Source of the DNA: Gemmatimonadaceae bacterium
GTDB taxonomy: Bacteria > Gemmatimonadota > Gemmatimonadetes > Gemmatimonadales > Gemmatimonadaceae
Length of the DNA stretch: 64,000 nt
NCBI GenBank assembly: GCA_020851035.1
Contig: JADZDM010000023.1
Span: 1 to 64,000 of the forward strand
Reading direction: 5' to 3'
The position numbers and the translations under genes are program-made. Under the pieces are notes generated by a model. The model was not told the origin of the DNA. It ran no database searches and worked only from the letters and a program-made list of their open reading frames with translations. Shown here one piece after another: positions 29,267-37,342 of this stretch. Numbering within the stretch: the stretch's first letter is position 1; each line of letters opens with the position of its first letter.

Positions 29267-31306
29267 ATGCGCCGTGTCCCGCACACTGTCGCGACCGCCA
29301 CGTTCCTCACACTGGCTGCCGCAACCGCACTGCCCGCGCAGCAGCCCGCCGCCCCACCCGCCAGCCGCACGGTGACGGTCGCCGACCACCTCGACTGGGA
29401 GGATGTCGGCGACCCGCAACTCTCGCCCGACGGAAAACAGGTCGCCTTCACGCGGCGCAGCGTGGACAAGGTGAACGACAAGTGGGACACCGCGATCTGG
29501 GTCATGAATGCCGACGGCTCCCGCGCGCACAGCGTGGTCACCGGCTCGGCGCCCCGCTGGTCACCTGACGGCAGCCGCCTGCTCTACATCGCGGCCGGCC
29601 AGCCGAGTGGCATGCAGCTCTGGGTCCGGCTGATGGACGGCGATGCCGGCACCACGCAGCTCACCCGGCTCACCGAGCCGCCGACCGAGCCGGAGTGGTC
29701 GCCCGACGGCCAGCAGGTGGCCTTCCGCATGCTCGTGCCGACACGCGAGACGTGGAACATCGCGCTCCCCGCGGCACCGAAGGGCGCCAAGTGGACCGAG
29801 CCGCCGCGCATCGTGCAGCGCCTCAACTACCGCTCCGACCGCATCGGCTTCACCGACGACGGCTACCAGCACCTCTTCGTGATGTCGGCCGAGGGCGGCC
29901 AGGCCCGACAGGTCACCACCGGCAACTGGAACCACAGCGCGGCCCGCTGGACGCCGGACAGCAAGGCGCTGCTCTTCAGCAGCCTGCGCACCCCGCAGTC
30001 CGAGGGTGCCTGGCGCCAGACCGAGATCTACCGCGCCGAGGTGGCGACCGGCACCATCACGGCACTCACGACGCGCAACGGCCCCGACAACAATCCCGTC
30101 CCTTCGCCCGATGGCCGGTACATCGCCTACACCGGCTACGATTCCACCGATGCGACGTGGAAGGACGCCGCCATCTACGTGATGAACGCCGACGGCTCGA
30201 ACCCGCGCGCGCTCAACACGGCCCTCGACCGCTCGCCGGCGGGGATGATGTGGGCACCGGACGGCAGCGGCGTGTACTACAACGTCGAAAACGAGGGGTA
30301 CCGCAACCTCTACTTCACGACGCTCGGCGGTGCGACGCGCCCGGTGACCACCGGCCGGCAGGTGCTCAGCGTCACCGACATGGACCGCCTCGGCAACATG
30401 GTCGGCATCCAGAGTTCCGAGCTGCAGCCGAATGACGTCGTGCGCTTCAACGTCCGCACGCCGGCCGCCATCACCCGCCTCACGCACGTGAACGACGACG
30501 TGCTCGCCGGCAAGCAGCTCGGGCGCACCGAGGAGGTCTGGCTCACCAGCGTGGACGGATTCCGCATCCAGGGCTGGATCGTCAAGCCCCCCGGATTCGA
30601 CCCGGCAAGGAAGTACCCGCTGATGCTCGAGATCCACGGCGGACCGCACGCGATGTACAACGGCGCCTTCAACCTCGCGCGCCAGGACCACGTCGCGAAC
30701 GGCTACGTGCTGCTCTACACCAACCCGCGCGGGTCCACCGGCTACGGCAGCGCGTTCGGCAACGCGATCAAGAATGCCTATCCCGGCAAGGACTTCGACG
30801 ACCTGATGGCATCGGTGGACACCGTCATCAACCGCGGCTACATCGACACCCGGCGGATGTACGTGTTCGGCTGCTCCGGTGGTGGCGTGCTGACGTCGTG
30901 GATCGTCGGTCACACCACCCGCTTCGCGGCGGCCAGCGCCAACTGCCCGGTCACGGACTGGCTCAGCTTCGTCGGCACCACCGATGGCGCGAGCTGGTAC
31001 CGCAACTTCGCGCAGCTGCCGTGGGACGACCCGTCGGAGCACCTGCGCCGCTCCCCGCTGATGTACGTCGGCAACGTGCGGACGCCGACGATGCTGATGA
31101 CCGGTGTGCTCGACCTCCGCACCCCGATGCCGCAGACGGAGGAGTTCTACTCGGCGCTCAAGGTGATGAAGGTCCCCACCGCGATGATCCGCTTCAACGA
31201 GGAGTGGCACGGCACCTCGTCCAAGCCGTCGAACTGGATGCGCACGCAGCTCTACATGCGCAGCTGGTTCGACCGCTGGCCGGCCCTCACCACCTCCTCG
31301 CGCTGA
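29267..31306 (+). CDS. Exported S9-family (prolyl oligopeptidase-like) peptidase
   Basis: Serine peptidase of 679 aa with a signal peptide (about 1-24, cleavage after LPAQ region). An N-terminal beta-propeller (about 35-420; repeated LSPDGK, WSPDG, SPDGRYIAY strands) precedes an alpha/beta hydrolase domain. The catalytic triad is visible: Ser537 in GCSGGG, Asp616 in GVLDLRTP and His648 in EEWHGTSS. The family cleaves short peptides, acyl-peptides or dipeptides. ATG 29267 gives the signal peptide; the open frame extends 48 nt further. The zinc-ribbon gene follows after 6 nt. Confidence 0.94.
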   Translation: MRRVPHTVATATFLTLAAATALPAQQPAAPPASRTVTVADHLDWEDVGDPQLSPDGKQVAFTRRSVDKVNDKWDTAIWVMNADGSRAHSVVTGSAPRWSPDGSRLLYIAAGQPSGMQLWVRLMDGDAGTTQLTRLTEPPTEPEWSPDGQQVAFRMLVPTRETWNIALPAAPKGAKWTEPPRIVQRLNYRSDRIGFTDDGYQHLFVMSAEGGQARQVTTGNWNHSAARWTPDSKALLFSSLRTPQSEGAWRQTEIYRAEVATGTITALTTRNGPDNNPVPSPDGRYIAYTGYDSTDATWKDAAIYVMNADGSNPRALNTALDRSPAGMMWAPDGSGVYYNVENEGYRNLYFTTLGGATRPVTTGRQVLSVTDMDRLGNMVGIQSSELQPNDVVRFNVRTPAAITRLTHVNDDVLAGKQLGRTEEVWLTSVDGFRIQGWIVKPPGFDPARKYPLMLEIHGGPHAMYNGAFNLARQDHVANGYVLLYTNPRGSTGYGSAFGNAIKNAYPGKDFDDLMASVDTVINRGYIDTRRMYVFGCSGGGVLTSWIVGHTTRFAAASANCPVTDWLSFVGTTDGASWYRNFAQLPWDDPSEHLRRSPLMYVGNVRTPTMLMTGVLDLRTPMPQTEEFYSALKVMKVPTAMIRFNEEWHGTSSKPSNWMRTQLYMRSWFDRWPALTTSSR

Positions 31307-31312
31307 GCCGGC

Positions 31313-31498
31313 ATGGAGATCCGGTGCGGTGACTGCGCGGCGGCCCTGCCCGACGGTGCCACGCAGTGCCCGGCGTGCGGCCGCACGCTGGGCACCGCCC
31401 CGGCACGGGGAAGGCGCCCGGGGCTGCTGCTCTGGGCGGCCATTGCCGCGGCCGCGGAGGTGGCGCTCACGCTGGTGCTGATGCGCGGCTGCGGCTGA
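31313..31498 (+). CDS. Zinc-ribbon membrane microprotein
   Basis: 61-aa protein: a four-cysteine zinc ribbon (Cys5, Cys8, Cys19, Cys22; CGDC and CPAC) followed by a basic stretch and one membrane helix (about 37-57). The layout matches short zinc-ribbon/TM proteins seen beside many bacterial genes. It starts 6 nt after the S9 peptidase stop, so it is probably co-transcribed. Role unknown. Confidence 0.72.
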   Translation: MEIRCGDCAAALPDGATQCPACGRTLGTAPARGRRPGLLLWAAIAAAAEVALTLVLMRGCG

Positions 31499-31529
31499 CC
31501 CCCTGCACCAACGGCTGCCGGGCCGCCCG

Positions 31530-31560
31530 CTGACACCTCCGGGCCCGGATCGCGTAATAT
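31530..31560 (+). promoter_or_regulatory. Possible sigma-70-type promoter
   Basis: CTGACA (31530-31535) and TAATAT (31555-31560) are separated by 19 nt, 28 nt before the ATG of the next gene. The -10 is a good match; the spacer is slightly long. Confidence 0.4.
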
Positions 31561-31588
31561 CCCTGCACCCTTCATCCATGGAGTCCCG

Positions 31589-32314
31589 ATGTCCCGTACC
31601 GCCATCCGTCGCACGATCCTGTCCGCGGCGCTGGTCGTTCCGACGCTGGTGCTGGCCCAGAAGCCCACGGCGCAAGCGGTGTTCGACAAGCACGCGGCCG
31701 CCGTGGGCGGGGTGTCGGCCTTCCGCGGCATCACCGCGCGCACCGAGAGCGGCACGGCCGACATCACCTTCGCCGGCGTCAGCGCGGGCTACGAACGCAA
31801 GGTGGCCGCCGGCCGGATGCTGACCGTGATCGACATCGCCGGGTTCGGGCAGATCCTGTCCGGCTTCGACGGCACCACGTCATGGTCGATGAATCCGCAG
31901 GCCGGCGCCTCCAAGGGGGCCGCCGCCGAGTCGGCCGAGATCGCCGCCGCGCTGGCGCCGACCTCCGGGCTGTGGGAGAGTGGCAGCTACACCAGCGCGG
32001 ACGTGCTCGATGCGGCGGACTTCGAGGGTGCGAAGGTGTGGCCGGTGAAGATCGTGACGCGCACCGGCCGCGCACGCACGGTGTACTACGACCAGACGTC
32101 CGGCCTCAAGGTCGGTGAGGTCGTCACCGGCGACGCTGGCGAGATGAAGGTCGCGTATGCCGACTACAAGCCGTTCGGCAGCGTGAAGATCGCCACCCGC
32201 GTCACCCAGGGCACGCCGCAGGGCGACGTGGTGCTGAACATCACCGCCGTGAAGTTCGACCCGATCGACGCCGCCGTGTTCGCCCTGCCCGATGCGGTGA
32301 AGGCGCTGCCGTAA
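31589..32314 (+). CDS. Exported LolA-like protein of unknown function
   Basis: 241 aa with a signal peptide (cleavage near VLAQ, residue 23). The mature sequence opens with a helix (AQAVFDKHAAAVGG), then alternating strands typical of LolA-like half-barrels (GTADITFAGVSAGYERKV, VWPVKIVTRTGRARTVYYDQTSGLKVGEV, MKVAYADYKPFGSVKIATRV). Proteins of this shape carry lipids or lipoproteins across the periplasm, but no lipobox or LolA signature is present. GGAG lies just before the ATG. Tentative fold call. Confidence 0.78.
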   Translation: MSRTAIRRTILSAALVVPTLVLAQKPTAQAVFDKHAAAVGGVSAFRGITARTESGTADITFAGVSAGYERKVAAGRMLTVIDIAGFGQILSGFDGTTSWSMNPQAGASKGAAAESAEIAAALAPTSGLWESGSYTSADVLDAADFEGAKVWPVKIVTRTGRARTVYYDQTSGLKVGEVVTGDAGEMKVAYADYKPFGSVKIATRVTQGTPQGDVVLNITAVKFDPIDAAVFALPDAVKALP

Positions 32315-32341
32315 GGCCGACGCCGCCGTGCACCGGTGCCG

Positions 32342-32373
32342 CTGCGGGGCAGGCCACCCGGCCTGCCCCGCAG
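32342..32373. terminator. Bidirectional hairpin terminator
   Basis: Perfect 14-bp stem (CTGCGGGGCAGGCC and its complement) with loop ACCC, 28 nt after the LolA-like gene and followed by TTCGTTT. It lies between convergent genes. Confidence 0.75.
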
Positions 32374-32445
32374 TTCGTTTCCTGGCGCGAGGCGATGGCC
32401 CGCACGCGGCCGCGGTGCACCCCGCGCTCCATCACGAGCGGCGCC

Positions 32446-33756
32446 TCATCCCTGCGGCGCCGCGTCGATGCGCTCCAGTCGCCGCAGCGTGGGCGAGAGC
32501 ACGGCCATCGACACCACCACCGCCAGCGTCGCCACGCCGCCGATCAGCACGCTGTTGACGGCACCGAAGAGCCGCGCGGTCAGGCCGCTCTCGAACGCCC
32601 CGATTTCATTGGCACTGCCGATGAAGATGGAGTTCACCGCCATCACACGCCCCATCAGGTGCGGCGGCGTGCGGGCCTGCAGCAACGTGGACCGGATCAC
32701 CACGCTCACGCTGTCCACCGCCCCGCCCATCGCCAGCAGCGCGCAGCTCAGCCACACGTTGCGTGACAGGGCGAACCCGATGATGCTGAGCCCCCACGTG
32801 CCCACCGCCAGCAGCAGCGTGCGACCTGCGCGGGTCATCGGCGGCTGGTGCGCGATCAGCAGCGCCATCGTCACCGCGCCGACCGCCGGCGCGGCGCGCA
32901 GGTAGCCCAGCCACTCGGGCGACACGTGCAGCACGGTCTTCGTGAACACCGGCAGCAGCGCCGTGGCGCCCCCGAACAGCACCGCGAAGAGATCGAGCGA
33001 CAGCGCCGCCAGCACCAGCCGGTCACGCAGCACGAAGCGCACCCCTTCGAGGATGCCCGCACCGGTGCGGCCCACCAGCGCGCGCTGCTGCGCCGTCGCG
33101 CCATCCGGCGCACGCACCAGCGACATCGCCCACCAGGCCAGCAGCAGCAGCGTGAACACCACCACGTACGTCACCAGCGCGCCGGCGAAGGCGAACAGCA
33201 GCCCGCCGATCGCAGGCCCGAGCACCGAGGCGAACTGCCAGATCGAGCTGCGCCAGGTGGCCGCATTCGCATACAGCGCCGGTGGCACGATCATCGTCCC
33301 CAGCGCCTGGCGCGCCGGCTGCAGGATCGCGCGTGACACGCCCGACACCGCCAGCACGGCGTAGATCGCGGCCGGCGAACTCCAGCGCGTGGCCCCGACC
33401 GTGACGCCGGCCACACCGGTGGCGTGCAGCGCGACCGTCATGCCGAGGAAGAGCGCGGCGCAGAGCACCAGCACGCAGATGCCGAGCAACGACAGCCAGC
33501 GGCGGTCGTGCCGGTCGGCCCAGTGCCCCGCCGGCAGCGAGAGCGCGAGGAACGGCAGCACCTCCGCCAGGCCGGCCAGCCCCAGGGCCAGCGGGTCGTT
33601 GGTGGCCGCGTAGAGCTGCCACGCCACCGCGATGCCCTGGATCTGCACCCCGATCGTCATCGCCATCAGGCTCACCACGAACCAGCGGAACGCGGGAACG
33701 CGCAGCGCGGCGTACGGGTCGTGGCGCTCGCCGTCCGGCGGTGTCAACACCGCCAT
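32446..33756 (-). CDS. MFS transporter (EntS/MFS_3-like)
   Basis: 436-aa major-facilitator protein with about 11-12 hydrophobic helices. Motif A (GHWADRHDRRW, residues 77-87) after helix 2 is clear. The subfamily with AVAWQLYAATNDPLALGLAGLAEVLPFL and SSIWQFASVLGPAIGGLL resembles the enterobactin-exporter-like MFS_3 group. Probably a proton-driven exporter; substrate unknown. It ends 10 nt upstream-facing of the M3 peptidase stop on the same strand, so the two may be one operon (peptidase downstream order reversed: peptidase first, transporter second). Confidence 0.9.
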   Translation of the reverse strand: MAVLTPPDGERHDPYAALRVPAFRWFVVSLMAMTIGVQIQGIAVAWQLYAATNDPLALGLAGLAEVLPFLALSLPAGHWADRHDRRWLSLLGICVLVLCAALFLGMTVALHATGVAGVTVGATRWSSPAAIYAVLAVSGVSRAILQPARQALGTMIVPPALYANAATWRSSIWQFASVLGPAIGGLLFAFAGALVTYVVVFTLLLLAWWAMSLVRAPDGATAQQRALVGRTGAGILEGVRFVLRDRLVLAALSLDLFAVLFGGATALLPVFTKTVLHVSPEWLGYLRAAPAVGAVTMALLIAHQPPMTRAGRTLLLAVGTWGLSIIGFALSRNVWLSCALLAMGGAVDSVSVVIRSTLLQARTPPHLMGRVMAVNSIFIGSANEIGAFESGLTARLFGAVNSVLIGGVATLAVVVSMAVLSPTLRRLERIDAAPQG

Positions 33757-33766
33757 GCGGCCGGGC

Positions 33767-35473
33767 TCAAGAGACGGTCGAACCGCGCAGCGTCTCGAGT
33801 CGATCCTCGACCAGCCCGATCAGCTCACGCATCCCGTCGGCATCGAAGATCATGCGCGCCCCGGCGGCGGCGTAGAGCTCCGGCAGCGGTCGCGTGCCGC
33901 CCAGGCGCAGCGCCGACTTGTAGCCCGCCAGCGCGCCGGCGGGATCGGTGAGGCTGCGCTTCCAGACCTGCAGCGCGCCCAGCTGGGCGATGCCGTACTC
34001 GATGTAGTAGAACGGCAGCTCGAAGATGTGGAGCTGGCGGTACCACCGCGCCGTGCGCTCGCGCTCGAGTCCTGACCAGTCCACCCCGTGCTCGAACCGC
34101 GCCCGCAGTGCCAGCCAGGCGGCGTCACGGGCATCGCGGTCATGCCCCTGGCCGCTGGTGTAGATCCAGCGCTGGAAGGCATCCACGCTCGCGATGTGCG
34201 GCAGCGCCAGCAGCACGTCCTCGAGGTGCGCCGCCTGCGCGCGACGGGCCTGGTCCGGCGTGTAGTAGCCCACCGGCAGCGCGAAGAGCGGTGCCGCCAG
34301 CAGCTCCATCGACATGCTCGCCAGCTCCGCGGCCTCCGACCCCGTGCCGCGCTGCCAGATCAGCTCCTGCCCCGAGGCCAGGTAGGCGTGGAAGCAGTGC
34401 CCCGCCTCGTGCACCAGCGTCGTCACGTCATCCGAGACGCCCACCGCGTTCATGAACACGAACGGCTGCTTCCGGTGGTGCAGCGTGGTGCAGTAACCAC
34501 CGGGCGCCTTGTTCGGCCGGCTCTCGAGGTCGAGCAGCCCGTCGCGCGCCATGTCGGCGAACCGGGAGCCGAGTTCCGGGTCCAGCGCGGCGAAGATGCG
34601 GCTGCTGGCGGCCACGAAGTCCGTCGTGTCGCGGAACGGCCGCAGCGGTGCCAGGCCATCGGGATCGACCGCCAGGTCCCAGGGCCGCACCGAGTCCACG
34701 CCGAGCCGCTCGCGGCGGTAGGCATGCACACGCGCCGCGGCCGGCGTCACCACCTCGGCCACCGCGTCGTGGAAGCGCGCGACATCGTCGGCGGTGTAGT
34801 CGTAACGGTGCTTCGCGGCATACGAGAACGCCTGGAAATCGGCGAAGCCCGCCTCGCGCGCCACGTCCTGGCGCAACACGTACATCCGCTCGAACAGGTC
34901 CGACATCTCGTCGCGGTGCGAGAGATACGCCTCGGCACCGGCGCGGAAGGCGCGCTCGCGTGCGCTGCGCTCCTCCGACTCCAGCAGCGGCTGCAGCTGC
35001 GGGATGGTCAGCACCTTGCCGTCGATCGTGACACTCAGGCCACCGGCCAGCTTCTGGTAGGCGGCGCTCAGCTCCTCGACCTGCGCGAAGCGCGGCACGT
35101 TCGCCTCACGGAAGTTCGAGACCGTGGTGCGGAACTCGCGCAGCAGCGTGACCAGGTCGGCATCGTCGATGCCGGTGGCGAGCAGCAGGCGCGCCAGCCC
35201 CGTCTGCCGCTCCTCCGCGTTCGGCTGCACCTCGGTCACGAAGCGGAGGTAGCGCGCCTCGGCGGCGCTGTCCGCGGTGTTGCCGGTGTAGGCGATGAGC
35301 GACTGCGACGAGGCCTCGTTGACCAGCTCCTCCAGGAGCGACCACCGGCGCAGCCATTCGCGCGCCGTCTCCCGCGTGGGGGGCTCGGCGGCGAGGGCGT
35401 CGTAGTACGCGGCGATCTCCGGCCAGGTGGCGTCAGCCAGGTCGGCCGGGGACTGCGGTAGGGAGGGCGGCAT
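33767..35473 (-). CDS. M3-family oligoendopeptidase
   Basis: Zinc metallopeptidase related to PepF/thimet oligopeptidase, 568 aa, cytoplasmic. The zinc site HEAGH (His355, Glu356, His359) lies in TTLVHEAGHCFHAYL, followed by the third-ligand region GSEAAELASMSMELL about 30 residues on. The mainly helical body and the substrate-loop tyrosines (FELPFYYIEYGIAQLG) fit family M3B. It trims oligopeptides. ATG at 35473 is chosen because the extra 25 codons upstream are non-conserved in character. The MFS gene begins 10 nt after its stop. Confidence 0.92.
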   Translation of the reverse strand: MPPSLPQSPADLADATWPEIAAYYDALAAEPPTRETAREWLRRWSLLEELVNEASSQSLIAYTGNTADSAAEARYLRFVTEVQPNAEERQTGLARLLLATGIDDADLVTLLREFRTTVSNFREANVPRFAQVEELSAAYQKLAGGLSVTIDGKVLTIPQLQPLLESEERSARERAFRAGAEAYLSHRDEMSDLFERMYVLRQDVAREAGFADFQAFSYAAKHRYDYTADDVARFHDAVAEVVTPAAARVHAYRRERLGVDSVRPWDLAVDPDGLAPLRPFRDTTDFVAASSRIFAALDPELGSRFADMARDGLLDLESRPNKAPGGYCTTLHHRKQPFVFMNAVGVSDDVTTLVHEAGHCFHAYLASGQELIWQRGTGSEAAELASMSMELLAAPLFALPVGYYTPDQARRAQAAHLEDVLLALPHIASVDAFQRWIYTSGQGHDRDARDAAWLALRARFEHGVDWSGLERERTARWYRQLHIFELPFYYIEYGIAQLGALQVWKRSLTDPAGALAGYKSALRLGGTRPLPELYAAAGARMIFDADGMRELIGLVEDRLETLRGSTVS

Positions 35474-35588
35474 CACGGCGGCGCGAGCGGAGGTGACACT
35501 GGGCTCAGGCGCATTCCTCCGCTCCGAGGCTCCTGCTGGCCGCAGCACCGTCGCCGCGCCTCACCGGCGCAAGCTACGGCACCTGACG

Positions 35589-35921
35589 TCAGCCGCGAAC
35601 CCCTGCGCTGCCGACGGCGAGCCATGCCGGCGTGCAGGCCGCGGCATCGGCCAGCCGGCATCGCACATCCGCGGGCAACAACGCGGCCCCGCGCGCATCG
35701 GCCTCCTGCACCATTCGCAGCGCGCGCGTCTGCTGCGCGAACGCCTCGAGCAGGGCGGTCGCCGCACCCGGCACTTCCAGCGCCTGGCGCATCAGTCCCT
35801 CCAGCGACTGCTGCGCCGTCGCTCGAACGCTCCAGCCGGACTCGACTGCTACGACGTCGTTCGGCGCGCAGGCGAGGTCGCCGTCGCCGGAACTCCTGAC
35901 TGTCTGCATCGGCAGTGCCAC
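35589..35921 (-). CDS. Small orphan protein
   Basis: 110-aa soluble protein with no motif I recognise; predicted to be helical in the second half (SLEGLMRQALEVPGAATALLEAFAQQTRALRMVQEADARG). A GTG at 35921 has GGGAG 8 nt upstream and is preferred over the in-frame ATG at 35909. It is divergent from the gene at 36082 over 160 bp that contain the only AT-rich stretch nearby. Whether it is expressed is uncertain. Confidence 0.55.
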   Translation of the reverse strand: MALPMQTVRSSGDGDLACAPNDVVAVESGWSVRATAQQSLEGLMRQALEVPGAATALLEAFAQQTRALRMVQEADARGAALLPADVRCRLADAAACTPAWLAVGSAGVRG

Positions 35922-36081
35922 GTCTCGTTCTCCCTGCTGAGGCGCCCGTCCGTGTTGCCCGGAACCACGACGCCGAGTTATATGTTGGACTACAGTCAGT
36001 CGTGACCGGACCGAGACCCTGCCGCGGGGGTGCAACTCACGCGGGTGCAGCAACTTGGGTCTAACGGAAGGAGGCCCCGAC

Positions 36082-36963
36082 GTGTCGCTCGCCTCACACG
36101 CAATCTTCCCCGCGCCGCCCGCGAGCGGAGCGGATCTCGTCGATCGCCACTGGGCCGTCGATGCCATGCCCGCGTCGCTGCGACTCGCGACGATCGCCGC
36201 GGCCGGCAGCGCGACGGTCCCGCTCGCTGACCCGGCGCTGCGCGAGGCCGCGCACACGCTCGCGACCGCCTACGAACTCGCGGCGCTCCTGGGACGGGAC
36301 GCGCTGCGATCCGGTTCGCCCGCTGCCACTGCGACCCTCGAACGCGCCGCGCTGGCCGTGGGCGCGGAGCGGGCCAACCTGCTCCATCGCGCGCTCGGAC
36401 CGTTCGCCGGCGCCGACGCCAAGGGCACCCTGCGTCATGCCGTCCGGCTCTGTGCGCTGGCGGCGGTCGCGGGTCCAACGTGCATCGCGCTCACGCGCAC
36501 CTGGCTGCGCAGCGATCCGGTCGCGCAGCGCCTCGAGCAGGCGGAACGCGAGACGCAGGGCGCGCAGCATCAGGCGGCGCGCGCCGCGGCGAAACTGTGG
36601 ATCATATGGCGACAGCTCCTCCTGCATCCGGATCCGGCTCAGCTGGAGCAGCTCGTGGCCGACCTCGCCGCGCTGCGCGAGCAGCGGAGCGGTGTGACGG
36701 ACCTCTCGCCGAGCACCAACGAGGCTGAGCTCCGACTCCGATTCCAGGACTTCGTGCGCGAGCGGCTCGCCGATGCGGCCGGCCTGCTGGCCATCGGACT
36801 GCGCGGTCGCACCGACCCGCACGCCGTCGCCCTCGAGCTCTCGGCCCAGTGCACCGCCGCGCGCTCTGCGTCCACCGGTGACCCGAACCTCGACCTCCTT
36901 GCCGCCTGGCTCGAGCTCGCTGCCCTCACCACGCTGGCGCCGCAGCTGCGCATCCCGCGCTGA
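36082..36963 (+). CDS. Helical orphan protein
   Basis: 293-aa soluble, Ala/Leu/Arg-rich, mainly helical protein without a recognised domain; a central stretch (EQAERETQGAQHQAARAAAKL) may form a coiled coil. The GTG at 36082 is preceded by GGAGG at 9 nt, the best ribosome-binding site in this part of the window, which decides the start over an in-frame TTG 27 nt upstream. Divergent from the 110-aa orphan. Function unknown. Confidence 0.68.
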   Translation: MSLASHAIFPAPPASGADLVDRHWAVDAMPASLRLATIAAAGSATVPLADPALREAAHTLATAYELAALLGRDALRSGSPAATATLERAALAVGAERANLLHRALGPFAGADAKGTLRHAVRLCALAAVAGPTCIALTRTWLRSDPVAQRLEQAERETQGAQHQAARAAAKLWIIWRQLLLHPDPAQLEQLVADLAALREQRSGVTDLSPSTNEAELRLRFQDFVRERLADAAGLLAIGLRGRTDPHAVALELSAQCTAARSASTGDPNLDLLAAWLELAALTTLAPQLRIPR

Positions 36964-37342
36964 CGGCAGCCCGCCCGGGAGCAGGATGAGGTGCGGTTCG
37001 TGTGGTGGCTGTGGCGCTGACATCAGGGATGATCCTCACCGGCGTTCGTCGTTCCCGCATTCCTGCCCGCGACCAGCGCCGGTCGTGTGCTCCACCAAGC
37101 GTACACGCGGCACCAGCAGGTATCAATCCCGAAGAAAGTCCACGTAAGTTGTTGTGGGAATTGTGGATACGTTATCCACGGCGGTGTGGACAAACGCCCC
37201 AAGTGCTGTCACGACAAGCAGCTTCGTGCCGTCGCGGATGTGGAAATCACGGCCACCGACTTGCAGTGGTGCCCCGCATCGCTGGATTCACCCTCCCGGT
37301 CGGTGCATACTGGCGCAGACCTCCCACCTGCGGCACCGCGCG
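36964..37342. other. Intergenic region with a cluster of DnaA-box-like 9-mers
   Basis: 379 bp, no gene seen. At 37162-37193 three 9-mers each match the DnaA box (TTATCCACA or its complement) at 8 of 9 positions: TGTGGATAC, TTATCCACG and TGTGGACAA; the first two form a 7-bp dyad. The stretch is markedly AT-richer than its surroundings. No replication gene is nearby. Confidence 0.4.
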
